From an uncultured Desulfarculaceae bacterium (GTDB taxonomy: Bacteria; Desulfobacterota; Desulfarculia; Desulfarculales; Desulfarculaceae), in assembly GCA_937908275.1 (NCBI GenBank), contig CALERA010000300.1:1-14886 (forward strand): DNA of 14,886 nucleotides, in the 5' to 3' direction. The notes beneath the pieces were generated by a model. It searched no databases, was not told where the DNA came from, and saw nothing but the letters and a program-made list of their open reading frames with translations. Positions 5,761 to 14,886 of the stretch are shown here, piece after piece (position 1 is the stretch's first letter; each line of letters starts with the position of its first letter). The position numbers were made by a program, and so were the translations under genes.

Positions 5761-6216
5761 CTAGCGCCAGTCCAGGATCTGCCGGTTGGCCCCCGGGGCC
5801 AGGTCGAAGCGGGCCTGGGCGAAGTCCGGCGGACCCATGGCCGCCCCCCGTCCGGAAAAGCCATAGGGCACCTTGGGGATGCCCAGCCAGTTGGTCTCCA
5901 GGTGCCCCGCCTGGTTGATATCCTGGTAGAAGGCCAGGGCGTATCCCCCAGGGGCCAGGCCCTCCACCCGCCAGGCGCAGCGACCGTCCTTCACCGTCAG
6001 GCGGGCCTTGCGCAGGGCCTGGTTTTCGTCCGGGAAGCCCTGGGCCTGGTTGAACAGGGCCAGCAGCACCGGGGCGGCGCCCCCGGGCAGGCCCCGCACT
6101 TCGACCTCCAGCCAGGCGCTGGGCTCGGCCCCGGCCCCCGCCACCGGCCCGGCCAGCAACAAAACAAGCGCTAGGCTGGCCAGACCCAGCCCGGGAAGCC
6201 ATCTCCTGAGATTCAT
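5761..6216 (-). CDS. Secreted DUF2141 family protein
   Basis: A 151-residue protein with a Sec signal peptide: MNLRR, then a hydrophobic stretch to about residue 25, with likely cleavage near AGA at 26-30. The mature part has DUF2141 hallmarks. A Gly/Pro-rich strand leads to YALAFYQDINQAGHLETNW, in which the DINxxGxLxTN loop resembles a calcium-type acidic loop. LGIPKVPYGFSGRG and a closing PPDFAQARFDL follow. The function of DUF2141 proteins is not established; they act in the periplasm or outside the cell. The ATG at 6216 is preceded by GGGGAGG. The gene begins 26 bases after the murJ stop codon on the same strand, so it is probably in the murJ transcript. It is convergent with the small unknown gene at 5448-5753, with only 7 bases between. 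Confidence 0.85.
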   Translation of the reverse strand: MNLRRWLPGLGLASLALVLLLAGPVAGAGAEPSAWLEVEVRGLPGGAAPVLLALFNQAQGFPDENQALRKARLTVKDGRCAWRVEGLAPGGYALAFYQDINQAGHLETNWLGIPKVPYGFSGRGAAMGPPDFAQARFDLAPGANRQILDWR

Positions 6217-6242
6217 ACCCCGCCCTCCCCGGCCCGCGCGCC

Positions 6243-7817
6243 TCAGCGCCGGCGCAAGACCTGCATCAGTTCGCCCAGCTCCCGCAGCCGCAACAGCCAG
6301 GCCAGGGCCAGATAGCCCAGCAATCCCGCGCCCAGCCCACTCAGGGGCCGGGCGATACGCCGCCAGAATCCTCCGGTCTGGCCCCAGTCCGGCAGATAGA
6401 CCACCGCCCAGACCAGGGCCGCCATGCCGGCCGCGGCCAGGGCGATGCGCAGGCCGCTGACCAGGACCTCGCGCCCGCCCAGGCGGCCCAGGCGGCGGCG
6501 CAGGAGCCAGAGCAGCAGGCCCAGGTTGACCGCGCTGGTGATGGAGGTGGCCAGGGCCAGGCCCACGTGGGCCAGGGGGCCCATCAGGGCCAGGCTGACC
6601 CCCAGGTTCACCAGCAGGCAGACCGCGCCCACCTTCATGGGGGTGCGGGTGTCCTTGAGGGCGTAGAAGGCCGGCAGCACCGCGCGCAGGGCGGCGAAGG
6701 CCCACAGACCCACGCCATAGGCCATCACCGCCTCGGCCGTGGCCTGGGCGTCGGCCAGGCTGAACTGGCCCCGGGTGAACAGGAGCAGCACCAGGGGCCG
6801 GGCCAGCACGATCAGGCCGGCCATGGCCGGCAGGTTGATGAACAGGGTCAGGCGCAGGCCATAGGCCATGGTCTGCTTGAGGGCCTCCTGGTCGCCGGCC
6901 GCGGCCTGGCGCGAGAGGCTGGGCAGCACCGCGGTGGAGATGGCGATGGCGAAGATGCCCAGGGGGAACTCGATCAGGCGGTCGGCGTAGTAGAGATAGG
7001 AGATGCTGCCCGGCGCCAGGTACGAGGACAGGATGGTGTTGATGAAGACCGTGAGCTGGTAGATGGCCGCGCCAAAGGCGGCCGGCCCCATCAGGCGCAG
7101 CACCCGGCGCAGGGCGGGGTTGCGCCAGTCCCAGGCCGGGGTCAGGCCCACCCCCCGGGCCTTGAGGAAGGGGGCCTGCAACAGCGCCTGGCAGGTCCCG
7201 CCCAGGATCACCCCCAGGGCCAGGCCCAGCACCGGCGGGTCCACCCGGGGGCAGAGCCAGACCGCACTGAAGATCAGGCAGAGGTTCAGGAGCACCGGCG
7301 AGACCGCCGGGGCGAAGAAGTGGTCCAGGGAGTTGAGCACCCCGGAGGCCAGGGCGGTGAGGCTGACCAGGAAGATGTAGGGGAAGCACCAGCGAGTGAG
7401 GTTCACCGCCAGGGCGAAGCTCTCCCCGCCGGGGGTGAAGCCCGGGGCGATGAGCCGCACCACCTGGGGGCTGAAGGCGATGCCCAGGGCGCAGACCGCC
7501 AGGAGGGTCAGGCCCAGCAGGCCGAAGGTGGAGCGGGCCAGGAGCACCGCCTCGTCCTTGCCCTTCTTGGCCAGGACCTCGGTGAAGACCGGGATGAAGG
7601 CGATGGTCAGCGCGCCCTCGGCCAGCAGGCGGCGCAGCAGGTTGGGGATGCGGAAGGCCACGAAGAAGGCGTCGGCCGCCGGCCCGGCCCCGAAGAAATA
7701 GGCCACCACCAGGTCGCGCACGAACCCGGCCACCCGGCTGGCCAGGGTGGCCAGACCCACCACCCCCGCCGCGCGGACCACTTTATGGTGCTCGTGGGCC
7801 TCCGCCGCCGCCGCCAC
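6243..7817 (-). CDS. murJ: Lipid II flippase MurJ (MviN)
   Basis: An integral inner-membrane protein of 524 residues that moves the peptidoglycan precursor lipid II across the membrane. It has about 14 hydrophobic segments, the normal family layout. Key charged residues of E. coli MurJ are all present with an offset of 10 from this start: SRxxGFxRD (R28, R34), D49 in ADAFF, R62 in NLLRR and E67 in AEGA. YYADRLIEFPLGIF in the middle is also typical. I chose the GTG at 7817 because it puts 15 residues before the first membrane helix, close to the usual length, and has a weak GGGGCGA site upstream. The frame is open to 7946, but that extension contains the rpsT promoter and has no family-like sequence. 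The DUF2141 gene follows in the same direction. Confidence 0.93.
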   Translation of the reverse strand: MAAAAEAHEHHKVVRAAGVVGLATLASRVAGFVRDLVVAYFFGAGPAADAFFVAFRIPNLLRRLLAEGALTIAFIPVFTEVLAKKGKDEAVLLARSTFGLLGLTLLAVCALGIAFSPQVVRLIAPGFTPGGESFALAVNLTRWCFPYIFLVSLTALASGVLNSLDHFFAPAVSPVLLNLCLIFSAVWLCPRVDPPVLGLALGVILGGTCQALLQAPFLKARGVGLTPAWDWRNPALRRVLRLMGPAAFGAAIYQLTVFINTILSSYLAPGSISYLYYADRLIEFPLGIFAIAISTAVLPSLSRQAAAGDQEALKQTMAYGLRLTLFINLPAMAGLIVLARPLVLLLFTRGQFSLADAQATAEAVMAYGVGLWAFAALRAVLPAFYALKDTRTPMKVGAVCLLVNLGVSLALMGPLAHVGLALATSITSAVNLGLLLWLLRRRLGRLGGREVLVSGLRIALAAAGMAALVWAVVYLPDWGQTGGFWRRIARPLSGLGAGLLGYLALAWLLRLRELGELMQVLRRR

Positions 7818-7862
7818 TTTCGCCCCGCCCGGCCCAATCTGGCGATTGGACGCCGCTGCCCC

Positions 7863-7891
7863 TTGACAGGCGGGGCAACGCCCGTTAATAG
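7863..7891 (+). promoter_or_regulatory. Sigma-70 promoter of rpsT
   Basis: A perfect -35 TTGACA (7863-7868), a 17-base spacer and a -10 TAATAG (7886-7891). Transcription would start near 7898, giving a leader of about 80 bases for rpsT. A small hairpin, GGGTC-TT-GACCC, lies at 7894-7905, at the expected start of the RNA. The promoter lies in the murJ-rpsT divergent gap and argues against long N-terminal extensions of MurJ. Confidence 0.7.
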
Positions 7892-7980
7892 TTGGGTCTT
7901 GACCCACGCCGCGACCGGTTTCGGTGACGCCGGGGTCGACTCTCACGCAAGCTTAGCCATGTTACCGGAGGTATTGCAAC

Positions 7981-8247
7981 GTGGCCAACCACGCTTCCGC
8001 CCTCAAGCGGGCCCGTCAGGCTGAAAAGCGCCGCATGATCAACCGCGCCACCCGCACCCGGGTGCGCAACGCCGTCAAGAGCGTGCGCCAGGCCCTGGAG
8101 AGCAAGGACGCCCAGCAGGCCCAGGAGGCCTTGAAGCAGGCCGTCAGCGTCATCGACAAGGCGGCCGGCAAGGGCGTGCTGCACAATCGCACCGCCTCGC
8201 GCTACGTGGCCCGCCTGTCCAGCCAGGTCCAGGGGCTGGGCGCCTAG
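7981..8247 (+). CDS. rpsT: 30S ribosomal protein S20
   Basis: An 88-residue, lysine/arginine-rich helical protein that starts MANHASALKRARQAEKRR and contains HNRTASRYVARL, both diagnostic for S20. S20 binds 16S rRNA early in 30S assembly. The start codon is GTG at 7981, with GGAGG at 7967-7971 and a 9-base spacer. A non-ATG start is also found in E. coli rpsT (UUG), where weak initiation allows S20 to repress its own translation; the same logic may apply here but is inferred. The gene stands alone with its own promoter, divergent from murJ and convergent with holA. Confidence 0.96.
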   Translation: MANHASALKRARQAEKRRMINRATRTRVRNAVKSVRQALESKDAQQAQEALKQAVSVIDKAAGKGVLHNRTASRYVARLSSQVQGLGA

Positions 8248-8317
8248 ACATCCGCGCTCCGCCCCGGTTCCACCAGGGAGCGGCGGCGGCGCGTCTTCCC
8301 CGTTTGGGGCCTGATCA

Positions 8318-8345
8318 GCCCCCCAGGCCGACGAGGCTGGGGGGC
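8318..8345. terminator. Strong GC hairpin between convergent rpsT and holA
   Basis: GCCCCCCAGGCC (8318-8329) pairs with GGCTGGGGGGC (8335-8345), with one bulged base and a 5-base loop. It lies in the 166-base gap between the rpsT stop and the holA stop. A smaller CCCC-GTTT-GGGG hairpin sits just before it, near 8299-8309. No U tract follows on the plus strand, so it may act as a bidirectional 3'-end barrier or as a Rho-assisted terminator. The rest of the gap shows nothing else I can name. Confidence 0.5.
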
Positions 8346-8413
8346 GGTCTGCGTTTGTCGCTGGGAAATCGGCCCGCCGCGGGTCGTCGGAAGCCAACCC
8401 GGCCGGCCCGGAT

Positions 8414-9442
8414 TCAGCGCCCCGCCGCGCAGAGATCCATCACCAGCCGCTCCATGATCACCCGGTCCGCGCCGGGCGAGGACTTGAGCGCCAGGTCGGT
8501 CTCCAGGATGCGCCCCAGGCGCGCCCCCAGGGAGGCGGCGTCCTCGCGCTGGCCGCGCTCGGTCAGGCTGCGGGTGGCGTTGGGCGGCAGGCGCAGGGCG
8601 GACTGCACCTCGCCCGGTCCGCCCCCCCGGTCCAGCACCGCCCGCACCTCCAGGAGCTGGCGGAAGAGCCTGGTGACCATGGCCAGCACCCGCACCGCCG
8701 GCTCGCCCAGGCTGTCCAGTTGGTGATAGGCGGTCAGGGCCCGGTCCAGGCGGCCCTGGGCCAGGGCGTCGGTGAAGTCGAAGATGGAGTAGAGCCGGCC
8801 CCGGCCGGTGACCGCCGCCAGGTCCTGGGGCGTGATCTGCTTGCGTCCGCCCACGAAGAGCGAGAGCTTCTCCAGCTCCGAGTCCAGGGCCCCCAGGCCC
8901 AGGCCGGTCAGCTCGGCCAGGGAGTCGGCCACCGCCGGGGCCAGGGTCTTGCCCCGTAGCGCCGCCCGTCCCTTGAGCCAGCCCGAAACCTCCCGGGGCC
9001 ACATCTTCTTGAACAGGTGCAGCTTGCCGTGTTGCGAGAGCGACTTGGCGAACTTGGTGCGGCTGTCCAGCTTGGCCCCGGCCAGGACCAGGGTGGTGCT
9101 GGGGACGGGGTCGGCCAGGTAGGGCAGGAAGTCGTTCAGGCGGTCGGCCTTGTACTGCTCGACCTCCTGCAGGACGATCAGGCGGCGGCTGCCCAAAAAA
9201 GGCAGGGTGCGGGCGCTCTCCAGCACCCGGGCCGGGGTGGTCTCCGAGGCGTAGAGGCGCTCCACGTTGAGCGAGGGGTTCTGGGCGAAGGCCGGCGAGG
9301 CCAGGAAATCATTCAGCGCCAGGCCCAGGAGGAAGTCCTCCTCGCCGAACAGGCCATACAACGGCCCGGGCTGGCCGGCGGCCACCTCGGGCCAGGCCGG
9401 CGCGCCCGGCCCCGCCGCCGCCGGTCCGCCCCTGACCGCCAT
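8414..9442 (-). CDS. holA: DNA polymerase III delta subunit
   Basis: A 342-residue clamp-loader subunit that opens the beta clamp during replication. Family signs are PLYGLFGEEDFLL at 27-39, the FLGSRRLIVLQEV strand at about 82-94, the TTLVLAGAKLDSRTKF region, ALDSELEKLSLF in the middle domain and the C-terminal LALKSSPGADRVIMERLVMDLC, which matches the last delta helix region. Length is normal (E. coli HolA is 343). The ATG at 9442 has GGGAGG at a 7-base spacing. It begins 18 bases after the lptE stop and is the last gene of leuS-lptE-holA. Delta lacks a working ATP site in this family, which fits the absence of a Walker A motif here. Confidence 0.92.
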   Translation of the reverse strand: MAVRGGPAAAGPGAPAWPEVAAGQPGPLYGLFGEEDFLLGLALNDFLASPAFAQNPSLNVERLYASETTPARVLESARTLPFLGSRRLIVLQEVEQYKADRLNDFLPYLADPVPSTTLVLAGAKLDSRTKFAKSLSQHGKLHLFKKMWPREVSGWLKGRAALRGKTLAPAVADSLAELTGLGLGALDSELEKLSLFVGGRKQITPQDLAAVTGRGRLYSIFDFTDALAQGRLDRALTAYHQLDSLGEPAVRVLAMVTRLFRQLLEVRAVLDRGGGPGEVQSALRLPPNATRSLTERGQREDAASLGARLGRILETDLALKSSPGADRVIMERLVMDLCAAGR

Positions 9443-9460
9443 GTTCGCGCCTCCCGGGGC

Positions 9461-9982
9461 CTAGAAGTTCTCGAAGACCCGGTCGTGCAGGGTCTCGGCC
9501 AGGTCCTTGGCCACCTGGGTCACCGCGGTCTGCTTGTTCAGGTCCGTGGCCTGGATGGAGCTGGCCACGTTGTAGGTGCCGTTCTTCTCCAGGGCCCGGT
9601 CTTCCCAGAGCACCTTGCCGTCCGAGCGCCGGGTGAGGCTGGCGCTGACCACGATGGTCAGACGGCGCTGGCTGCTGGCCTGGCTCTTGGTCAGGGCCAC
9701 GTCCTCGGCCTTGACCTCCTTGATGATGCCCTTGAGCACCGCGTCGGCCTGGCCCTCGCTGACCACGCGCAGCATCTGGCTGCGGGTGAACTGGAAGATG
9801 GTCTCGTCGGTGAAGGCGCGCTCGATGCGCAGCTCGCCGGTGTGGTTCTCGAACACCGGGATGGCCACCGTGCGCACGTCCGTGGGCAGGTTGTTCTGCT
9901 TGCCGCGGAAGTTGTAGCCGCAGCCGGCCAGGATCGCCAAGCTCAGGATCAGGCCCAAGGCCAACGTCTTTTTCATCACCAC
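9461..9982 (-). CDS. lptE: LPS-assembly lipoprotein LptE
   Basis: A 173-residue outer-membrane lipoprotein. After a short basic N-terminus and a hydrophobic stretch, the lipobox LAGC ends at C21, followed by GYNFRG, the classic start of mature LptE. Glycine at +2 fits outer-membrane sorting. The mature part has VRTVAIPVFENHT and LRIERAFTDETI, typical of the family, and a terminal helix (AKDLAETLHDRVFENF). LptE sits inside the LptD barrel and helps deliver lipopolysaccharide to the surface. The start is ambiguous: GTG at 9982, GTG at 9979 or ATG at 9976. GGGAAGGG is better spaced for 9982, and the mature protein is the same in each case. The gene lies between leuS and holA, the same order as in E. 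coli, 56 bases after leuS. Confidence 0.92.
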   Translation of the reverse strand: MVMKKTLALGLILSLAILAGCGYNFRGKQNNLPTDVRTVAIPVFENHTGELRIERAFTDETIFQFTRSQMLRVVSEGQADAVLKGIIKEVKAEDVALTKSQASSQRRLTIVVSASLTRRSDGKVLWEDRALEKNGTYNVASSIQATDLNKQTAVTQVAKDLAETLHDRVFENF

Positions 9983-10038
9983 CCGCGCCCTTCCCTTCTG
10001 GGATCGCCCGTGGCCGGGGCCAAGCGCCCCCGCCCGGG

Positions 10039-12543
<2,505 letters not shown>

Positions 12544-12553
12544 GTTCCCGCGC

Positions 12554-12570
12554 GCTTATGATGGATAAGC
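12554..12570 (-). promoter_or_regulatory. Leader hairpin just before the leuS start
   Basis: GCTTAT and ATAAGC form a perfect 6-bp stem with a 5-base loop in the leuS leader RNA. Flanking GCGC segments can lengthen the stem across a 3-base bulge. The hairpin ends 10 bases before the ATG and its extended form touches the ribosome site, so it could modulate initiation. No T-box or leader-peptide features are seen. Confidence 0.4.
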
Positions 12571-12602
12571 CCCGCGCTGGGGCGTGGTCGGGCCTCTCCC
12601 CC

Positions 12603-12626
12603 GGGGCTCCGGGGCTCCGGGGCTCC
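12603..12626 (-). repeat. Three tandem copies of an 8-mer in the leuS leader
   Basis: GGGGCTCC occurs three times without spacers (12603-12610, 12611-12618, 12619-12626). On the transcribed strand this reads GGAGCCCC three times, near the expected 5' end of the leuS RNA. The unit could pair with GGGGC later in the leader. Copy number could change by slippage. Confidence 0.8.
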
Positions 12627-12634
12627 GTGGACCG

Positions 12635-12663
12635 TTTTTATCACAGCGACAAGGGCTTGTAAA
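12635..12663 (-). promoter_or_regulatory. Sigma-70 promoter candidate of leuS
   Basis: On the minus strand, TTTACA (-35, 12663-12658) and TAAAAA (-10, 12640-12635) are separated by 17 bases, in a locally AT-richer patch between two GC-rich repeat tracts. Transcription would begin near 12628, with a leader of about 85 bases before the leuS ATG. Confidence 0.55.
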
Positions 12664-12685
12664 CCGCCGGCCCCGTCCCCGGGAG

Positions 12686-12709
12686 GCGGCGGGGCGGCGG
12701 GGCGGCGGG
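12686..12709. repeat. Three tandem copies of an 8-mer upstream of the leuS promoter
   Basis: GCGGCGGG occurs three times without spacers (12686-12693, 12694-12701, 12702-12709), with further GGCGGGG-like bases after it. It lies between the chemoreceptor stop codon and the leuS promoter. It differs in sequence from the downstream GGGGCTCC tract but has the same period and copy number. Confidence 0.8.
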
Positions 12710-12725
12710 CGGGGCCGGCCGGGGG

Positions 12726-14687
12726 CTAGGCCCGGGAACGGCGCAGGGGAACCAGGTCCCGGGTGGCGGCGGTGGGGCGCGGGCCGCCGTTGGCGTCCAT
12801 CCGCAAGCTGGCCAGGCGGGACAGGTCCCGGGTCACGGACTCCAACTGGGTGGCCTGGCTTTCCATTTCCTGGGCCGCGCCGGCGGTCTCCTGGGCCAGG
12901 GAGGCGTTTTGCTGCACCACCGCGTCCATCTGGGCGATGGCCCGGCCCACCTCCTGGATGCCGCTGGCCTGCTGGGCGCAGGCGGCGGCGATCTCGCGCA
13001 CCCTTTCGTCGATCCGCCCGGAGGCCTCGTCCACCACCCCGAAGTTCTGGCGCACCCGCTCCACCAGGTCCGCGCCCTGGTTGATGCTCCGCACCGTCTC
13101 CTCGATCAGGGTCTGGGTGTCCCGCGCCGCCCCGGCCGCCCGCTGGGCCAGGTTGCGCACCTCCCCGGCCACCACCGAGAAACCGGCCCCGGCCTGGCCG
13201 GCCCGGGCCGCCTCCACTGCCGCGTTCAGGGCCAAGAGGTTGGTCTGGAAGGCTATTTCGTCGATGGAGCGCACGATGCGGCTGATTTTTCCGCCGGATT
13301 CGGCGATCTGGGCCATGGAGCGGGACATCTCGTCCATCTCCTGGCCGGATTGCACGATGACCTCCCGGGCCTGGCTGGCGGCGGTCTCGGCCTGGCCGGC
13401 GTTCTGGGCCGTGCCCTGGGTCATGCTGGCCATCTGCTCCAGGGCGGAGCTGCTCTGCTCCAGGCTGGCCGCCTGCTGGCTGGAGCCCTCGGAGAGTCGC
13501 TGGGACGAGGCGCTCAAGGCCCCGGAGGTGCCGCTGACCTGGTCCACGCCCTGACGCAGGGCGTAAAGGGCCCGGCGCAGGGGGCGGCGCACCGAGCGGG
13601 TGGCCCACCAGCCGCAGAGCCCGGCCAGCAAGAGGGCCGCCAGCAGCATGCCCAGGCCCCAGGCCCGCAGGCTGCCCACGCTGGCCAGCACCTTGTCCTC
13701 CTGGGCCGCCACCCCGATCACCCAGTCCCAGGGGCCGAAGGTGGTGTAGCGCACCAAGAGCCCCCCGCCCTGGGCCGCGGGCAGGCGCAGGGAGGCGATC
13801 TCCTGGCGGCCGGCCTGGAGGGCGGCGGCCATGGCCTGGTAGGCCTGGGTCTCTTCCGGGGCCAGGCCGGCGGCCCCCTCGCCCAGCACCTTGCGCCCGG
13901 CCAGGCGGGGATGGACCACCATGGTCCCGTCGCCCTCCATCACGAAGCCATGACCCTTGTCCGCCGGCATCACCCGGCGCACGTTCTCCAGCAGGGCCTG
14001 GGTGAACTCCTTGGGCACCCCGACGTAGAGCGCGCCCACCACCTGGCCCTGGGCGTCCTGGAGGGGCTGGTAGCTGGTGATGTACCAGCGGTCCACCACG
14101 AAGGCCCGGCCGCGATAGGGCTGGCCGGAGGCCAGGGCCTGGGCCACCGGGGACTCGGAGGGGATGTAGGTGCCGATGGCGCGCTGACCGTCCTTGCCCC
14201 GCACGTTGGTGGCCACCCGCAGGAAGTCGCCCTGGGGATTCAGGCGCTGGAAGATGGTGCAGGTGCTGCCGCCGGAGAGCTCCTTGACCTTGTCCACCAG
14301 GGCCTCGTCGCGCCCCAGCACCGTGCCGTCGCCGGCGCACAACGCCGGCAGGCGGACCTGGCTGGCCTCGTGGCTGCGCTGGTGGATGGCCTTCCATTCC
14401 TGGGGCCGGGCCGGGTCCAGCTTCACCGGCTGGCCCTGGCCCAGGCTGTTGAGCAGGTGCCCGGCCAGGGCCACGCCCTGGTCCAGGCTCTGCTGCACCA
14501 TGGCCTGCTGGGACTCGCACATGGAGCGCAGGGAGGTGGCGGCCTGGATCAACTCATCCTCCACCGCGGCCTCCAGGCCCTGACCGGCCTGGCGGGTGAG
14601 CAGCAGCACCACCAGCACCAGGGGGAGCAGGGGCAGCAGGGCGGCGGTCCAGAGCTTGAAACCAAGACTGTGGCGGGCGGAAAGCAT
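12726..14687 (-). CDS. Methyl-accepting chemotaxis protein with Cache_3-Cache_2 sensor
   Basis: A 653-residue transmembrane chemoreceptor. TM1 is at about 10-31 and the periplasmic sensor at about 32-340. The sensor has Cache_3-Cache_2-type sequences (TCTIFQRLNPQGDFLRVATN, GTYIPSESPVAQAL, WYITSYQPLQDAQGQVVGAL) and a second Cache module ending at GPWDWVIGVAAQEDKV. TM2 is at about 343-364. Only a stub of HAMP (RSVRRPLRRAL) follows before the signalling coiled coil. The hairpin tip is canonical: IDEIAFQTN begins at 475 and continues through NAAVEAARAG to EVRNLAQRAA. There is no C-terminal CheR/CheB-tethering pentapeptide; the end is a short basic tail. Ligands of such sensors are often small organic acids, but none can be assigned here. 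The ATG at 14687 has GGGAGG upstream. No che genes are in the window. Confidence 0.92.
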   Translation of the reverse strand: MLSARHSLGFKLWTAALLPLLPLVLVVLLLTRQAGQGLEAAVEDELIQAATSLRSMCESQQAMVQQSLDQGVALAGHLLNSLGQGQPVKLDPARPQEWKAIHQRSHEASQVRLPALCAGDGTVLGRDEALVDKVKELSGGSTCTIFQRLNPQGDFLRVATNVRGKDGQRAIGTYIPSESPVAQALASGQPYRGRAFVVDRWYITSYQPLQDAQGQVVGALYVGVPKEFTQALLENVRRVMPADKGHGFVMEGDGTMVVHPRLAGRKVLGEGAAGLAPEETQAYQAMAAALQAGRQEIASLRLPAAQGGGLLVRYTTFGPWDWVIGVAAQEDKVLASVGSLRAWGLGMLLAALLLAGLCGWWATRSVRRPLRRALYALRQGVDQVSGTSGALSASSQRLSEGSSQQAASLEQSSSALEQMASMTQGTAQNAGQAETAASQAREVIVQSGQEMDEMSRSMAQIAESGGKISRIVRSIDEIAFQTNLLALNAAVEAARAGQAGAGFSVVAGEVRNLAQRAAGAARDTQTLIEETVRSINQGADLVERVRQNFGVVDEASGRIDERVREIAAACAQQASGIQEVGRAIAQMDAVVQQNASLAQETAGAAQEMESQATQLESVTRDLSRLASLRMDANGGPRPTAATRDLVPLRRSRA

Positions 14688-14729
14688 CGGATCATCCTCC
14701 CTGGATGTTTTGGCGAATCAGTGCAAGCT

Positions 14730-14751
14730 GGCAGCGAGGACGGCAGCGAGG
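14730..14751. repeat. Short direct repeat in the chemoreceptor upstream region
   Basis: GGCAGCGAGG occurs at 14730-14739 and again at 14742-14751, a period of 12 bases, 40-65 bases upstream of the chemoreceptor start. It may be a regulator site or chance duplication in GC-rich DNA. Confidence 0.4.
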
Positions 14752-14837
14752 CGACGTGGGCAAGCCCCGGCAGGGGAGGCGACGCGACGCCGCATTGAAG
14801 CATGCTCAAGTTATGGCTACAAGCCTTGTGCGTCATT

Positions 14838-14846
14838 TGTGGATAA
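14838..14846 (-). promoter_or_regulatory. Perfect DnaA box (TTATCCACA)
   Basis: The minus strand reads TTATCCACA exactly, about 150 bases upstream of the chemoreceptor start. It is a single box with no cluster of boxes or AT-rich unwinding element inside the window, so it is not an origin as seen here. The sequence at 14688-14837 otherwise holds the 12-base-period repeat, a GCATGC-centred partial palindrome near 14797-14812 and no clear sigma-70, sigma-28 or sigma-54 promoter. Confidence 0.45.
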
Positions 14847-14886
14847 AAACCATTCCCGACTTTCTCGCTTGATCAGGCCGGGGTTT

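Noticed and set aside
7818..7946. MurJ N-terminal extension of 43 residues, including a CPAC motif
   Set aside because: It overlaps the rpsT promoter and is unlike any MurJ N-terminus. The GTG at 7817 places the conserved residues close to the known numbering.
12909..14798. Long plus-strand frame opposite the chemoreceptor
   Set aside because: It is a shadow frame with repetitive Gly/Leu/His/Gln composition and no family features.

Overview
The window comes from a chromosome with very high G+C; most third codon positions are G or C. Several features indicate a Gram-negative bacterium: LptE, a lipid-II flippase, a Cache-type chemoreceptor and a c-di-GMP receptor. The leuS-lptE-holA order, the GTG-started rpsT next to murJ, an ANTAR regulator and the styles of the small proteins suggest a deltaproteobacterium in the broad sense (Desulfobacterota, for example a Desulfarculus-like lineage). 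The phylum is inferred, because no rRNA is present. The window is mostly ordinary chromosome. I see no tRNA, rRNA, CRISPR array, prophage or insertion sequence.

Layout. 1-1496 (+) is the 3' part of a DinG/YoaA-type iron-sulfur helicase. 1497-1743 is a convergent gap holding an 84-bp imperfect inverted repeat of dispersed-repeat type. 1744-3601 (-) is a three-gene cluster: an ANTAR response regulator with a degenerate receiver, a 93-residue four-cysteine protein with WhiB-like cysteine spacing, and a zinc-ribbon/Yip1-like membrane protein coupled to it by a GTGA overlap. An AT-rich promoter island and a good sigma-54 promoter candidate lie in the divergent gap 3602-3852. 3853-5753 (+) holds a lytic transglycosylase without an evident signal peptide, a YcgR-like PilZ protein and a small unknown protein. 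5761-7817 (-) holds murJ followed by a secreted DUF2141 protein. rpsT (7981-8247, +) is divergent from murJ and has its own promoter. 8414-12543 (-) is leuS-lptE-holA, read in that order. 12726-14687 (-) is a methyl-accepting chemotaxis protein with a double Cache sensor and only a remnant HAMP region. A perfect DnaA box lies upstream of it.

How the genes fit together. Envelope biogenesis (murJ, lptE, DUF2141, transglycosylase), translation (leuS, rpsT) and replication/repair (holA, dinG) form the housekeeping part. The PilZ protein, the sigma-54-linked transglycosylase and the chemoreceptor suggest motility or c-di-GMP control. The least explained piece is the ANTAR / four-cysteine / zinc-ribbon membrane protein cluster. 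It looks like a possible regulator, iron-sulfur protein and membrane module, and a compound hairpin between its first two genes could be a termination/antitermination site.
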